64,000 nt of DNA from Tretioscincus oriximinensis (lineage: Eukaryota; Chordata; Lepidosauria; Squamata; Gymnophthalmidae): NCBI GenBank assembly GCA_022410635.1, contig JAJVDF010000303.1:19980-83979 (forward strand). Reading direction: 5' to 3'. The notes under the pieces were generated by a model. It had not been told where the DNA came from and ran no database searches. It saw only the letters and a program-made list of their open reading frames with translations. The translations under genes and the position numbers were made by a program. Position 1 is the first letter of the stretch. Each line of letters begins with the position of its first letter. Shown here in pieces: positions 20,060 through 30,756 of this stretch.

Positions 20060-20300
20060 AGAGCCAGTTTGGTGTAGTGGCTAGTCTGGAAGTCCCCTGA
20101 TTCAATTCTGAACTATTCCACAAAGCCATCTGGGTGACCCTGGGCTAGTCACAGTTCCCCAGAGCTCTCTCAGCCCCACATTCTTCTCAAGGTGCCTGTT
20201 GTGAAGAGAAGAACAGAAGGGCATGAAAGCACTTTGATTTTCTTCTAATTGAGAAAAGCAGGGTACAAAAATCAGATTGTCTTCAATGTCTTGGCAATAA
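20060..20300 (+). mobile_element. Sauria-type SINE, plus strand
   Basis: GAGAGCCAGTTTGGTGTAGTGG head, CCATCTGGGTGACCCTGGGC, CACAGTTCCCCAGAGCTCTC and GTGCCTGTTGTGAAGAGAAG. Part of the B-box region is deleted, so the head is shorter than in the 58.3-kb copy. Confidence 0.85.
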
Positions 20301-21030
20301 TAAACTTTCTCTCCCTCCTTCAAACTTTAGCTCAAAAGTACTTCCAGCCTTAAGTACGTATAACAGAGTTCCTTAAAATACATAAGTCAACTCCATGCGT
20401 GAACTGTTCNTTCCAATTTTCTCTCATTAAGCAAGATGGCCAGTTCCTGGGTCACCCCCATGGGNCTCAATCAACACATTTCCCCCCACCTTGGTGATGT
20501 GGTTCATGGGGGAGACCATTTAAAAAACTGGAGGCCACCCCAGTTCCCACCTCTTTTGCGACTGAAAACAGTGATTCATTCAGGAGACACACCCACCCTT
20601 AAAATCTGAACCCTCCAAAGGCATCTATGCAGTTTTCTTGGCAGCGATACAAAGGTCAGCCTTCCTGACTCAAATTCTCATANGCCATGCTCCAAATTCT
20701 CATACATCCCNAAAAACCATCATACACCCAAGCCTCACCCATTCTTTTGTTTCCATGTCAGGCATCACCCACCGCCCCTGCCCATTCTTTTGTTTCCAGG
20801 TCGTGTCCCTCACTAGATTCCATTTTAGCCCCAAAAACAAGTTAGGGAGACACAGAGTATAGCAAATGCCAAGTACGTATCTCTATAGAAATATCCAATT
20901 ATTCATATCACTTTCACACACACATAGTGTTCTATGTCTATATATTGTATTGAGATATACCTATATTAAACAGTGTTGCAAAATAAAAAATCACATATTA
21001 CTTGTGCAAACCCTTTAGTAAATATGCATA
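20301..21030. other. No gene; GC-rich repeat-like piece at about 20660-20815
   Basis: The phrase CTGCCCATTCTTTTGTTTCC occurs here and near 1.01 kb, indicating a shared but unnamed repeat. Nothing else recognised. Confidence 0.35.
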
Positions 21031-21294
21031 TTTATTTATTTTAATTATTTATTGGTGCTTATATCCCGCCCTATACCCAAAAGACTCAGGGCGGCCAACC
21101 AAAGCGTGCTGCACATAGCTTTTGTTGTTTTCTCCACAACAGACACCCTGTGAAGTTGATGGGGCTGAGAGAGTTTTAAAGAACTGTCACTGGCCCAAAA
21201 TCACCCAGCTGGCTTTCGTGGAGGAGTGGGGAATCGAACCAAGAGACTCTCAGAGATGAGTCCAACACTCTAACCACTACACCAAACTGGCTGC
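21031..21294 (-). mobile_element. Sauria-type SINE, minus strand, near full length
   Basis: Reverse complement begins GCAGCCAGTTTGGTGTAGTGG, includes GTTCGATTCCCCACTCC-like B box, CCAGCTGGGTGATTTTGGGC and ends with GGGCGGGATATAAGCACC and an (AATAAATA)-type tail. The GGGCGGGATATAAA end is shared with Bov-B LINEs, the known mobiliser of Sauria SINEs. Confidence 0.9.
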
Positions 21295-22485
21295 TTATCA
21301 AACAATGCATCACAGGCGTAACTCCCCAAAATGTTACATAATCCACAAACTCATATTTCCCTCCAGAGCCATTACATAAAATACATAAAATACTGGGAAA
21401 TAGTAGATGGATTTCTCTGGCTTTCCATTATCAATTCTATTCCATACTTTGTTATTGTAGCTATAAATCTAGTTGCATTCTAAGTGGTCATAGACATAAA
21501 TGATTCAGATGAGATTCACATGTGTAGAACGCCTCAGCCCTGTGTATTGTGCACATATGAGAATTATCATGCATGTATGAGAATTCTGGTGCGGTTAACA
21601 ATATTCAGTTCAGTACCCCTCTGCCTTTCAAGCTGCTTGCAGTACTGGCAAGCTATAGCCTGCTCTTGGGTTATTTACCCCTCTCCATAAAAGAAAAGAA
21701 AGTAAACACCTCCATTCCAGGGGATTTTCCATTGGCTTTTATTGTTCTTCCTTTAAGNAGCTGTATTATTAGATGGGAAATATCCCAATAAGGAAAAGTC
21801 TGCATAAGAACAATTCTGTTAATTCCCTTCCACTACGATCAACACTATAGTAGTTATACTAAGAGTTTGCCTAATTTCCTTTAAAATATATATATATATC
21901 CCAGTGAATGAAGTGACATCCCTTGTTACTTCTGCACCTGCTTTCGCTCTAGTGCAATTTCTCAGCTTTCTGTTATCTCCAAAGTAGAGGGGAAAGAGCA
22001 TTTATTATGGATCTAGAGCAACATCTACTGGGAGAATCACAGAAATACAGAAAGAGAAGTTAGAGTGACTTTGGACACATACTGTATCCACAAGTATATG
22101 TTTTTATTATTTATTTATTCACATCTCTATGCCTATGGAAAAATAGAGTTTCATACTGTGAAATTGAGGCTTCTTTCACATACAATTACAGAGATCCAAT
22201 TGTGATTTCGCCAAAAAGGTTTAAGGCTGAATCCACACAAAGATTTTTATCGAATTCACCCACTAGGCCAAGCATGTTCAGCAATCCATTAGCTAAAAGG
22301 TCCCGTGGTCTCGGATTTTTCATCCACTGCTGTTTCTCCAATTCCACAGCAGATGTTCTAGAAATGAAAAAAATAGCCTTCATAGAGCACTTAGTAATGT
22401 GGATGTGGTAAATCTCATGAGACTTCGAGGCTGCATGTAAATTTATTGAGTCTTGGCTCACAGAATGCTTTAAATTATTCCTCTC
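21295..22485. other. No feature recognised
   Basis: Unassigned. A (TA)n stretch lies near 21886-21899. No exon-like frame was recognised. Confidence 0.4.
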
Positions 22486-22937
22486 TACAGTACTTTGGTA
22501 CGACCACACTTGGAATACTGTGTTCAGTTCTGGGGGGCCCAATTTAAAAAGGACATTGAGAAACTAGAGCAAGTACAAAAGAGAGTTACAAGGATGGTGA
22601 GTGGTCTGGAACCATGTCCAATGAGGAACGGTTAAAGGATCTGGGGATGTTTAGTCTGCAAAANAGAAGACTGAGAGGAGACTTGATAGCTGTCTACAAA
22701 TATCTGAAAGGTTGTCACAGAACAGAGGGATCAGCATTGTTCTCGTTGGCACATGGAAGGACTAGAAACAATGGAATGAAACTGCAAGGGAGGAGATTTA
22801 GATTAGATATCAGAAAAAACTTTCTAACAGTCAGGGTGATAAACCAGTGGAACAGTTTGCCACAGGGGGTGGTGAGTTTGCCTTCCCTGGAAGTCTTCAA
22901 ACAGAGACTGGACAGTCATCTGTCTGGGATGGTTTAA
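22486..22937 (+). pseudogene. CR1 ORF2 C-terminal fragment
   Basis: Reads [15 protein letters not shown] sequence, then [42 protein letters not shown] and FLTVRVINQWNSLPQGVV. The frame is open from 22614 to the natural stop after HLSGMV, with one unknown residue from an N; the part before 22614 is in another frame. It lacks endonuclease and RT catalytic parts. Confidence 0.9.
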
Positions 22938-23015
22938 TGAATCCTGCATCGAGCAGGGGGTTGGACCCGATGACCTGGAGGTCCCTTCCGACTCTATGAT
23001 TCTATGATTCTATGA
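22486..23015 (+). mobile_element. CR1 LINE, ATTCTATG-tailed subfamily
   Basis: Starts within the RT-C-terminal region (TTTGGTACGACCACACTTGG), continues through the ORF2 C-terminus, and ends with GGAGGTCCCTTCCGACTC and three TATGATTC units. This tail differs from the TTCTTATG tail of the other CR1 subfamily here. Confidence 0.95.
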
Positions 23016-24480
23016 AATTGTAGTAAGACAATGTAATGAAACAGCGTGGAAACTTTAATGTTTTTTTTCTGGATTTAAAATAAAAAGAAAAGCTAAACCT
23101 GTCATTGAGAGGCAGTCTAAATCTTCAGTTTTTTCATCCTGGCACTTTTCTACTGATTTCATAGTATGTGGTGATGTTTTCTCAAAATAACAAAGCCATC
23201 TGGACAAACCTCAGAGAGTTTCTGCTGTATTCTGCAAGCAAGGGCATAACAAAGCTGTTTCCCTGCTGAAAACAGGAAGGAACATAACTTTTTAGTAAAC
23301 AACAGCCACAAATTTTAGTACTATTTAAAGTTTTTTTCTTGTATTCACTCACCTAGTTAAAAAAATTGGGGAGAAGGTAACAGCCAATGGCAGAAAAGAA
23401 ACAGCATTTCCTGGGAGCTTGTTGGCACCCAAAGCCTCATGGGATTTGTAGTGAAATGTATGAGGAAGAGAAAATTCCCTTGCCATTTTGCTTATAGAGG
23501 GCAGTAGAGTAATTTAAGCACATGAATGGGCAGGAAGTCCTTTAGTCTATTAAATTGAAAAATGGCACTGCAAAACCCAAATGGGTTGGTGCACCCTTAC
23601 TTTTAATCTAAATTATTGCAATCCCTTGTAATGCTTTTCAGGACATCANTGACATTCATATCAATGTGGAGGTTTCCAAGAAGTCTGGTGGCATACCAGA
23701 TCATGTTGGTCTAGATTTCCTAGACTCCTTTGTGCTCATTTCCATGGTGCACTAAACTACGGTCACCACGTATGCCAGAATAGCCCAAGTAATCCCAGAT
23801 ATATTAGAGATTCTTTTCTCTTTTTTTGGTTTGGAAAATGTTTATTTGGTTCCAGTTTAATACAATAGTGATAATACAGAAAAATAAAAACAGATAAGCA
23901 ACATTTAAACATTTCCCACTGTTTACAAATTTTACATTTCCTCTTCCCCCCCGCTCTCCTCCTCCCCACTCCCTCATGGATCTTATAACCTTTCGACTTA
24001 ATAACTTTAAGCTACAATGAAAAAACAAAATTCAGTTTCTTGGCATCCCTCCTTATCCTATTTTCCAAATAAATTTTCACTACCATCCATCTTTGTTTAC
24101 ATAATGCACTTTCCCTTATGTTATTAATATTATTGATCCAGCAACTCAAAATCTCTGCTGCTAATAAATCTATAATATAATCATATCATTTCCATATTGT
24201 ACTATCCTTCCAAACACACTCGGGACCCACACACGTACACCAACACAATTTGAGCACATGCAATTCAATTGATATAGTGGAGATTCATGAGAAGCGAGAA
24301 TTAAGTACGAGAATCCTGGGTACGCAGCTTCCAGTTTTAAAAATTGGATTGGACATAGTTGCTGGGTGAAATTTGCACACATACACACACAATTGGTGGC
24401 AAACCAGGCAACAGAAAGTGCAAAGACACTGCCCATTGGCTCACTCTTTCTATATGCCACCTTCTGTTTTGATGGATCCT
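23016..24480. other. No gene; possible minus-strand retroelement 3' end at about 23815-24180
   Basis: Read on the minus strand, 23815-24180 is A/G-rich and ends with AACCAAATAAACATTTTCC, resembling a LINE 3' UTR with a polyadenylation signal. No coding match supports it. The rest is unassigned. Confidence 0.25.
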
Positions 24481-24482
24481 AT

Positions 24483-24620
24483 TCACACTGAGCCTTATTC
24501 TGGGCTGTATCTCAGAATAGAAAATAACCCTAGAATGATTTTTCAGGATTTTTGAGGATGCTCACAATGTAAGCCCTACTCCAAAAATAAGCCCTAGTTA
24601 TAGTTCGTAAAGAAGTCAGT
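24483..24620. repeat. Fragmentary DNA-transposon-like repeat (family E end plus AAAATAAGCCCTA repeat)
   Basis: CACTGAGCCTTATTCTGGG is the family E end. It is followed by TTTTTCAGGATTTTTGAGG, ATGTAAGCCCTACTCC and AAAATAAGCCCTAGTTATAG, tandem words that recur at 26595-26640. Class uncertain. Confidence 0.45.
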
Positions 24621-25048
24621 TTAAATCATGCCCAGGCAGCTTGCAATGCAAAAAGAATGGGATGGGGGTAAGACAGTGGGAGCAGGGAAGGAGGGTTATG
24701 CTGACCAGATGCCCCCTTTGGGGGGGGAACCCGGTTTTGGGGTGTCTACCCCACCCTCCTGGGGGGCGTGCCATTTCCCCAATTATTGCTGAGGAAAAAT
24801 TTTTTTTTTTTGAAAAAAATATTTTTTTTGAAATAAATTCACTGCAGCTCCACTAGGGGGCTCTGGCATCTGAGACCAGCTCCTGAAGGCACCCTCCGCT
24901 CAGTAAAAAATAAAAATTCTTGCACACTTAGGGTTGTCATACATCCTAGGAAAGTGGGACAATCCCGGTTTGGGGGACTAAAATATAGTCCCCTCCTGGT
25001 TTTAAGGCAAAATCCCGGCTTTTTACATTCCCCGATGTGGCATCAGAG

Positions 25049-25418
25049 GGCAACAAAAATGATCAAGGGTCTGGAGCACCTCCCTTACGAAGCAAGGCTG
25101 CAATGTCTGGGATTCTTCAGCCTTGAAAGGACACGTTTGAGGGGTGATCTGATTGAAGTGTACAAAATCATGCATGGGATCGACAAGGTGAATAGAGAAA
25201 AAATGTTTTCTCTATCACACAACACAAGGACCAGAGGGCCCTCCTTAAAACTGTTGGGTAGAAAAGTGACAACAGACAAAGGAAAGTATTTTTTCACCCA
25301 GAGGGTCATCGGCCTGTGGAATTTACTTCCNGAAGAGGTAGTGGTAGCTAACAGCTTGGATAGTTTCAAGACAGGACTAGACAGGTTTATGGACACTAAG
25401 CGTATAAATGGATACTAA
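25049..25418 (+). pseudogene. CR1 ORF2 C-terminal fragment
   Basis: Reads RATKMIKGLEHLPYEARLQ, LRGDLIEVYKIMHGIDKV, REKMFSLSHNTRTRGPSL and FFTQRVIGLWNL, ending at the natural stop after RINGY. One residue is unknown (N at 25331). It is open throughout the retained part, so the insertion is relatively young. Confidence 0.9.
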
Positions 25419-25635
25419 GATAGTTGTCTGGATGTCGCCTCCGGGATGGAGCCACAGGCAGGACTCCTGAAATGCCATTTGCAGGGAGTCATGAACAGGA
25501 GCATATTTTGCTTTCCTCTGTTCGGACTGCCCAGGTGCATCTGGTGGGCCTCTGTGTGAGACAGAATGCTGGACTTGATGGGCTGTGGCCTGATCCAGTA
25601 TGGCTCTTCTTATGTTCTTATGTTCTTATGTTCTT
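25049..25635 (+). mobile_element. CR1 LINE copy inside hAT family A
   Basis: 5'-truncated CR1 flanked by a 7-bp duplication ATCAGAG (25042-25048 and 25636-25642). It ends with GGCTCTTCTTATGTTCTTATG-type repeats, three units of TTCTTATG. It is the youngest of the three nested layers. Confidence 0.92.
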
Positions 25636-26444
25636 ATCAGAGAATGTAAAAATGCAGGATTTTAGAGGCAAAGCAACCATCAGAGCTGACGGCTGCAGCC
25701 TGAACAACGCTTTCCGGGGTCCTGGAAGGAAACTCGGAGCATGCTGTAGCTGCTCCAATGCTGGAGGCGGGGTTTCACGCGCCTGATGTCAAGGCAAAGC
25801 GTGCCAACTCACCTCCAGCAAAGGAAAAACGCCTGGGTTTGTGACAGGAGGACAGGTCTGTTCTCCTGTCACAAACCGAGGCATTTTTCCTCCACTGAAG
25901 GTGAGTTGGCGCGCTAGCAGGTGCGCAAAACCCCATCTCCAGCATTGGAGCAACTACGCACACAGACGCGCACGCGCACACGGACACTTGTGGTGAGACA
26001 GGCAGAAGAGAGGTTCTGCCTGTCTTACTACAAGCGTACGTATGTGCGCGTGCACACTTACGCATGTGTACGTGTGTGTGCATGCATGTGCANGCACCCT
26101 CACCCCACCCCCGTCCCGGTTTTGGGCTGCCAAAATATGGCAGCCCTATGCACACTTCAAAAAAAATCGCTGCACCACCACTAGGGGGTTCTGGCAACTG
26201 GGGGCAGCTTCTGAAGGCACCTTCCCCTCTGTAAAAAAAATTAAAAAATTCTGATGTACTCCAAAAATTATCAGTTTAAAAATTCTCGCACTCTTAAAAA
26301 AATTCTCACATGCTTCACCGATTTCTCGGGTGGGAATTTTGGAAGGGAATGCATGTTGGTGGGTAATTTGCATATTTATGAATATGCAAAATAGCATGAA
26401 TATTAATTACCCTGGTTTGGGTTTCAGAAAATCTGGTCAGTCTA

Positions 26445-27033
26445 AGGGAGGGTAAGAGTAGCAGAAGCACTGGGTGGGAGAGGCAGGGGACGAAAGAGAA
26501 GCAGAAAAGAAAGAAGAAGGAAGGAAATAACAAAAGGTTTTGATTATTTTGGGGGGGTCAAGAATAAATATAGATTGTTGTTTATGGAAAATTAAGACAT
26601 CCCCTGAAAATAAGCCCTAAAGCATCCTTTGGAGCAAAAAGTAATATAGGGAAAGTGAAATTGTATGAGAATACTAGAAAAGGATACACAAAGTAATAAA
26701 CATTACATTAAATATACAAATTATTGTAATGGACAAATTGGTAATAATGCAAGCAGAACTGAATAATATGCAATCAGTAGAACAAAAAGAAATAATGAAT
26801 AAATTGATAGGATGTGAATGAATGATCCTGGTAGGGAGTAGGAAAGGTAAGACCAAATGGATGATTAGTAAATGGTATAATTATATAGTAAACGAAACAG
26901 CGAATTGTCGTATTAATAATGTACATAATGTAAAAAGGATTAGGGTGTGGAAAGGTGTTTAGGGAATATATTTAGTAGTGAAAATGAAAAATTGAAAGTT
27001 CAATTATTTTTTTCTATGAAATATTCACACAAT
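26445..27033. other. No gene; transposon-like fragment at 26590-26645, AT-rich remainder
   Basis: GACATCCCCTGAAAATAAGCCCTA and TTTGGAGCAAAAAGTAATAT-type words form the left part of a common reptile repeat; its usual right end, CTTATTTTCGAGAAAACACGG, is at 28318-28342, beyond the L2. This suggests the L2 (and AT-rich sequence) sits inside it. The AT-rich part is unassigned. Confidence 0.35.
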
Positions 27034-28265
27034 TCTTTACTTTACTATTGAATTTATATCCCGCCCACCCCACAAAGGGCTCTGGGCGGCTCACAATACA
27101 GTACAAAATATAAAATATAAGATGAATTATATAAAAACCAGTACAATACAATAAAAATGATAAAAACAGACCCAGGGAAATATTTAAAAAATTGCAGTCA
27201 TGACCCCCAGTGTACGCCAATTCACCTCCAGAGAATATTAAACAGCAGTAGAAGCAAATCTGTCTGAGGCTGGACTTAAGCTAGCCGAAGGCCTGGCGGA
27301 ACAATTCCTGAAATTCGACAGTTCTCAAATTCCTCGGGTACTCGCAGAGAGGGTGTCCCACCAGGTAGGGGACACACAGGAGAATGCCCTATTTTTGGTG
27401 ACCGAAAGGCGGGCCTCCCTGACACCAGGAACCTGTAACCGATTAAGGTCCACAGATGATCTCAGTGTTCTCCTGGGTGTGCAGATGGCCAGTCAGTCTC
27501 ACAGATATGAGGGCCCTAAGCCACGTAGAGCTTTGAATGTCACAACCAGCACCTTGAACTGGATCTGAAACCACAGGGAGTTCTGGCCCCCAAAAGCTAC
27601 TCACTGCCCTCTGCAATGGAGGAATGAGGAGAACCAAGCTAGAGCTGTTCCTTGAACTGCAGCCCCTTTGAGGCGGTGGATTAAGATGGCATGGTCCACA
27701 ACGTCGAATGCTGCTGATAGATCCAAAAGGATCAGCAGCGTCAACCCACCTCGGTCTGTTTGCCTCTGATATCACCTATGATGGCCAGAAGAGCAGACTC
27801 TATCCCATGACCCTGCCTAAAGCCAGATTGGTAAGGGTCCAGAACAGCAGCAGCATCTAAGAACACTTGTAGTTGTTCCACCACCACTCTCTCAATTACT
27901 TTGCCCAGGAATGGGAGGTTCGATACTGGGTGGTAGTTAGCAAGATCATAAGGGTCCAAGCTAGGTCTTTTTAGAAGGAGACAGACCACAGCTTCTTTTA
28001 GCCCATCTGGAAACACTCCCTGTTCGAGAGAAGAGTTGACTATCTCCAACAGATGAGCACCCAATTTCTCACTGCTGGCCTTGACCAGCCATGAAGGACA
28101 TGGGTCAAGAAGACAAGTGGTAGGTCTCATCTTTGCAAGTGCCTTCTCTAGTTCCAACTGGTTGAGTGGGTTAAAGCGGTCCAGGACGTGACCTAGGGGC
28201 AATTTGTGGGCCCCAAGCTCTGTTTCTGGGTCGGCCGTTGGGGGGAGGTCAAGGCAGAGGCCGTA
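27034..28265 (-). mobile_element. L2-clade LINE with internal deletion, minus strand
   Basis: Read on the minus strand: N-terminal RT region, the [18 protein letters not shown] motif, then an abrupt change to C-terminal sequence (FKVLVVTFKALRGLGP), then a 3' UTR ending GTGAGCCGCCCAGAGCCC and GGGCGGGATATAAATTCAAT with a (TAAAG)n tail. The stretch that should hold the catalytic YADD/FADD region is missing. It is a 5'-truncated and internally deleted copy. Confidence 0.88.
27741..28202 (-). pseudogene. L2 ORF2 reverse transcriptase, N-terminal half
   Basis: Contains MRPTTCLLDPCPSWLVK (about residues 25-41), FPDGLKEAVVCLLLKRPSLD, NYHPVSNLPFLGKVIERV and LDPYQSGFRQGHG. These are the conserved RT blocks 0 to 2 of CR1/L2 ORF2 (canonical NYRPVSNLPFLGKV and DP.QSGFR). 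One substitution, R to H in NYRP, affects a strongly conserved residue. A frame change follows near 27741-27775, after which the [15 protein letters not shown] block can be read. Confidence 0.92.
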
Positions 28266-28309
28266 TTATGCATCTATTAAAAAATTTGCTTGACTTTTTT
28301 TATATAAAA

Positions 28310-28479
28310 AGAAGAGCCTGTCTTATTTTCGAGAAAACACGGTAGCAGCTTTTCTGCTACATACTGCCCCACACACCATATTGATCTGTCAGAAGCTAAA
28401 ATGCCATGAAACAGATACCAGAATGTCTATAAGAAAGATAGTGAGGAAGATCAAATACAACTCTCTTTTACATTCGAAC
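28310..28479. other. Transposon-like right end, then unassigned
   Basis: GCCTGTCTTATTTTCGAGAA and AACACGGTAG resemble the right end of the repeat whose left part is at 26.59 kb. The remaining part is unassigned. Confidence 0.35.
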
Positions 28480-28800
28480 ATCTTCTGAACATTTCGCAAA
28501 ATATTCTCATTTTGTCTTTCCCGTTGATCTGGATTTCCTGATTTATTCCTCTCGTTGAGTACAGGACTCCTAGCTGAGCATAAACAAAGGTCTTGAGGTT
28601 TTCATAAAAAATCAGTGCGGAGAGCCACTTGTTGAGGAAACTTAATTAAGTCCCATACAAGATGAATCCTCGCTTGAGTGATTGTCAATAGATGGAGTGC
28701 ATGGCGTGTGATCTTAGCAGAAGCGTCGGCTTTTCTGTAATTTTAATTTCTCCCCTCCTCCAGACCTGCTTGAGAGGTTCACTTGGTTTTTGCTTTGTTT
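28480..28800. other. Repeat-free block, candidate conserved non-coding sequence
   Basis: No match to the window's repeats. Contains AAACTTAATTAAGTCCC and GATTGTCAATAGATGGAGTG, words seen in homeobox/Meis/PBX-type sites. Inference only. Confidence 0.2.
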
Positions 28801-28984
28801 TATTTATTTATTTNTTTTGTCAAGAGCTATGAATTAGCATAAACTGAAATGTCAATAACAGGAGAAATGAAATACAATAAAAGGCAAACGGTGACTTTGT
28901 TGTTCTTTTTTTTTTTTTCAAAAAAAGGCCACATACCTCTTCAAATAGCTGAAGGGTTATTTACCTTTTAAGAAGGGGAATAGA

Positions 28985-29340
28985 AGCACATCAACACATA
29001 TATATCTGCCTGTACTGTAAGATCTTCTGATGAGGCTTTCCTGGCAGTCCCACTTCCTTCACTCATCAAGGGGGTGAGGACACGTGGGAGGACCTTCTGT
29101 GTGGTAGCCCCCAAGTTGTGGAATTCTCTCCCCTCTGAGGTGCACCAGGCACATACACTGGACTCCTAGTGAAGATGCACCCGATCACCCTCACCTTCAA
29201 CTGAGCCAAACATCCTCTCCTCCTTGAAGGCACTGTTGTAATTTTAAATTGCTCTATTTTAATCTGTGTTATCAATTTTTTACTGCGATCTGCCCTGAGA
29301 CTTTTGGTTACAGATTATAAATATAAATAAATAAATAAGC
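28985..29340 (+). mobile_element. L2-type LINE 3' end
   Basis: Contains GTAGCCCCCAAGTTGTGGAATTCTCTCCCC (split here as GTAGCCCCCAAGTTGTGG and AATTCTCTCCCC), the degraded C-terminal ORF2 region, followed by TTAAATTGCTCTATTTTAAT and a TGCCCTGAGACTTTTGG end with (AAATA)n tail. Confidence 0.65.
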
Positions 29341-29421
29341 AAACAAATAAATAATGTGTTGAATATAAGGTGCCTAAAATATAGGGCTGCAATATGCCAC
29401 AGGTTTTGTGGACAATCAATA

Positions 29422-29541
<120 letters not shown>

Positions 29542-29544
29542 TCA

Positions 29545-29672
29545 TTTCAGAAAAATAGCCATGTTAGTCTAGCAGAAAGTCCAGCAAGGGAGCTAGCAGC
29601 ACTTTGAGACTAACTTGAGAAAAGTGATTGGCATAAGCTTTCGTAGACAGGTTATGCCAATCATCACCATCA
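29545..29672. mobile_element. Palindromic element family, copy 3, centre deleted
   Basis: Left part TTTCAGAAAAATAGCCATG ... CAGAAAGTCCAGCAAGGG and arm ACTTTGAGACTAACTTGAG ... AAGCTTTCGTAGACAGG, then a jump to TTATGCCAATCA, which is the start of the opposite arm. The palindrome centre and most of the second arm are missing, and the sequence continues as a (CATCAC)n array that appears to start from the arm's AATCAC. Confidence 0.75.
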
Positions 29673-29706
29673 CCATCACCATCACCATCACCATCACCAT
29701 CATCAT

Positions 29707-29740
<34 letters not shown>

Positions 29741-29850
29741 CGATGATGATGATGATCATGATTATGATTATGATGATTATGATGGTGATCATGATGATCA
29801 TTATGATGGTAATGGTAATGGTAATAGTAATAGTCATCGTCGTCGTTGTT
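29661..29850. repeat. (CATCAC)n/(CAT)n array that switches strand to (GAT)n
   Basis: CACCAT units change to CAT, then at about 29741 flip to GATGAT units and then to (GATTAT), (GGTAAT) and (GTC). The flip creates an imperfect inverted repeat of about 55 bp centred near 29741. Confidence 0.92.
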
Positions 29851-30077
29851 TATAATGCCCCCCTGCTCTCCACATGGATGCCCTATCTAAAGAATTTCAT
29901 GCCCTGTCCTGATGGTAAAAAGGCCCCAAAGATAAAAATCCACAATATGGTTACCCTAAGAATGTTCTTTGTAGAGGGCAGGATTGGGCTGATACACAAG
30001 GAGAAGGCCTTCTGTTTGTTAGCCCCATTACAGACTGAAGGGGGGGGGGGGGAGTTTCAATAAATAATACCTATAGG

Positions 30078-30277
30078 TAGGCTGACCAGATGACCCCTTT
30101 TGGGGGGGGGGTTGAAAACATGATTTTGGGGTGCCTCTTGGTTTTTTCTGAGGAAAAAAAAACTTTTTTAAAAAAATCTTTTTTTGAAAAAAATTTCCTC
30201 AGAAAAAACTGGAAGGCTCCCCAAAACCGGGTTTTCAAACACACACACCCCAAAAAAGGGGTCATCTGGTCAGCCTA
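30078..30277. mobile_element. Foldback element made of two hAT family B left ends
   Basis: TAGGCTGACCAGATGACCCC at the left is the reverse complement of GGGGTCATCTGGTCAGCCTA at the right, and pairing extends nearly to the centre with few mismatches over about 200 bp. Both halves resemble the first 100 bp of the 36.9-kb element, not its right end. No 8-bp duplication is visible (CCTATAGG against GAGGTAGG). Confidence 0.8.
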
Positions 30278-30726
30278 GAGGTAGGGGGCATCGTTATGCC
30301 AAAAATGAGCTTTAAAAACACAGTCCAGAAAATTAAAAATAATAACACACCAAAAACACAATGCAAGTTTAAAAGTCGACACATCAAAGTGAAATAACTT
30401 TATTAAAAAAAGCAAACAATCCCCAAAAAGAAAAGATTAAAAACAGGGGGGGAAATACTTCATAATGATAGCAAAACAGTTTAAGACAGCTGTGCATAGA
30501 TCAAAACAAAACAGAAAAGCAGCTATGCATTAAAAACACAGAAAATCATTGTAAAAAAGCATCTTTCAAATCTGACTGCGTTTGTGTATAAAAGGAGAAA
30601 GAAAGAAAAACAATAATGTGATAAAGAAAAATGAAATATCTAAACAAAATATCTTAAATGAATGCCACTAGTGTCATATCTAAGCAAATCTTTAAATGTA
30701 TGTCTAGCTTTTAATCCTCACCCATC
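30278..30726. other. No gene; A-rich sequence
   Basis: Strongly A-rich, with many AAAACA and AAAAAG words and no recognised element. Confidence 0.4.
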
Positions 30727-30756
30727 AGCCAATTATGAATCAGAAGGAGGAGGAGG

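Larger units (their letters stand above)
24929..26148 (-). mobile_element. hAT family A non-autonomous element, nested in family B, split by CR1
   Basis: Terminal inverted repeats TAGGGTTGTCATA and TATGGCAGCCCTA, flanked by a perfect 8-bp duplication TGCACACT (24921-24928 and 26149-26156), the hAT hallmark. The internal sequence matches the reverse complement of 60329-60912 once the CR1 at 25049-25635 is removed. The core is GC- and CpG-rich and contains a hairpin around GACAGGAG...CTCCTGTC. Confidence 0.92.
24697..26444. mobile_element. hAT family B non-autonomous element, interrupted by hAT family A
   Basis: Left end TATGCTGACCAGATGCCCCC and right end ATCTGGTCAGTCTA are inverted repeats. 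The two halves (24697-24928 and 26149-26444) join into the sequence of the intact copy at 36855-37426. Flanks are only an imperfect match (AAGGAGGG against AGGGAGGG, one base out of phase). The element has no coding capacity. It is the oldest layer of a three-layer nest. Confidence 0.85.
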
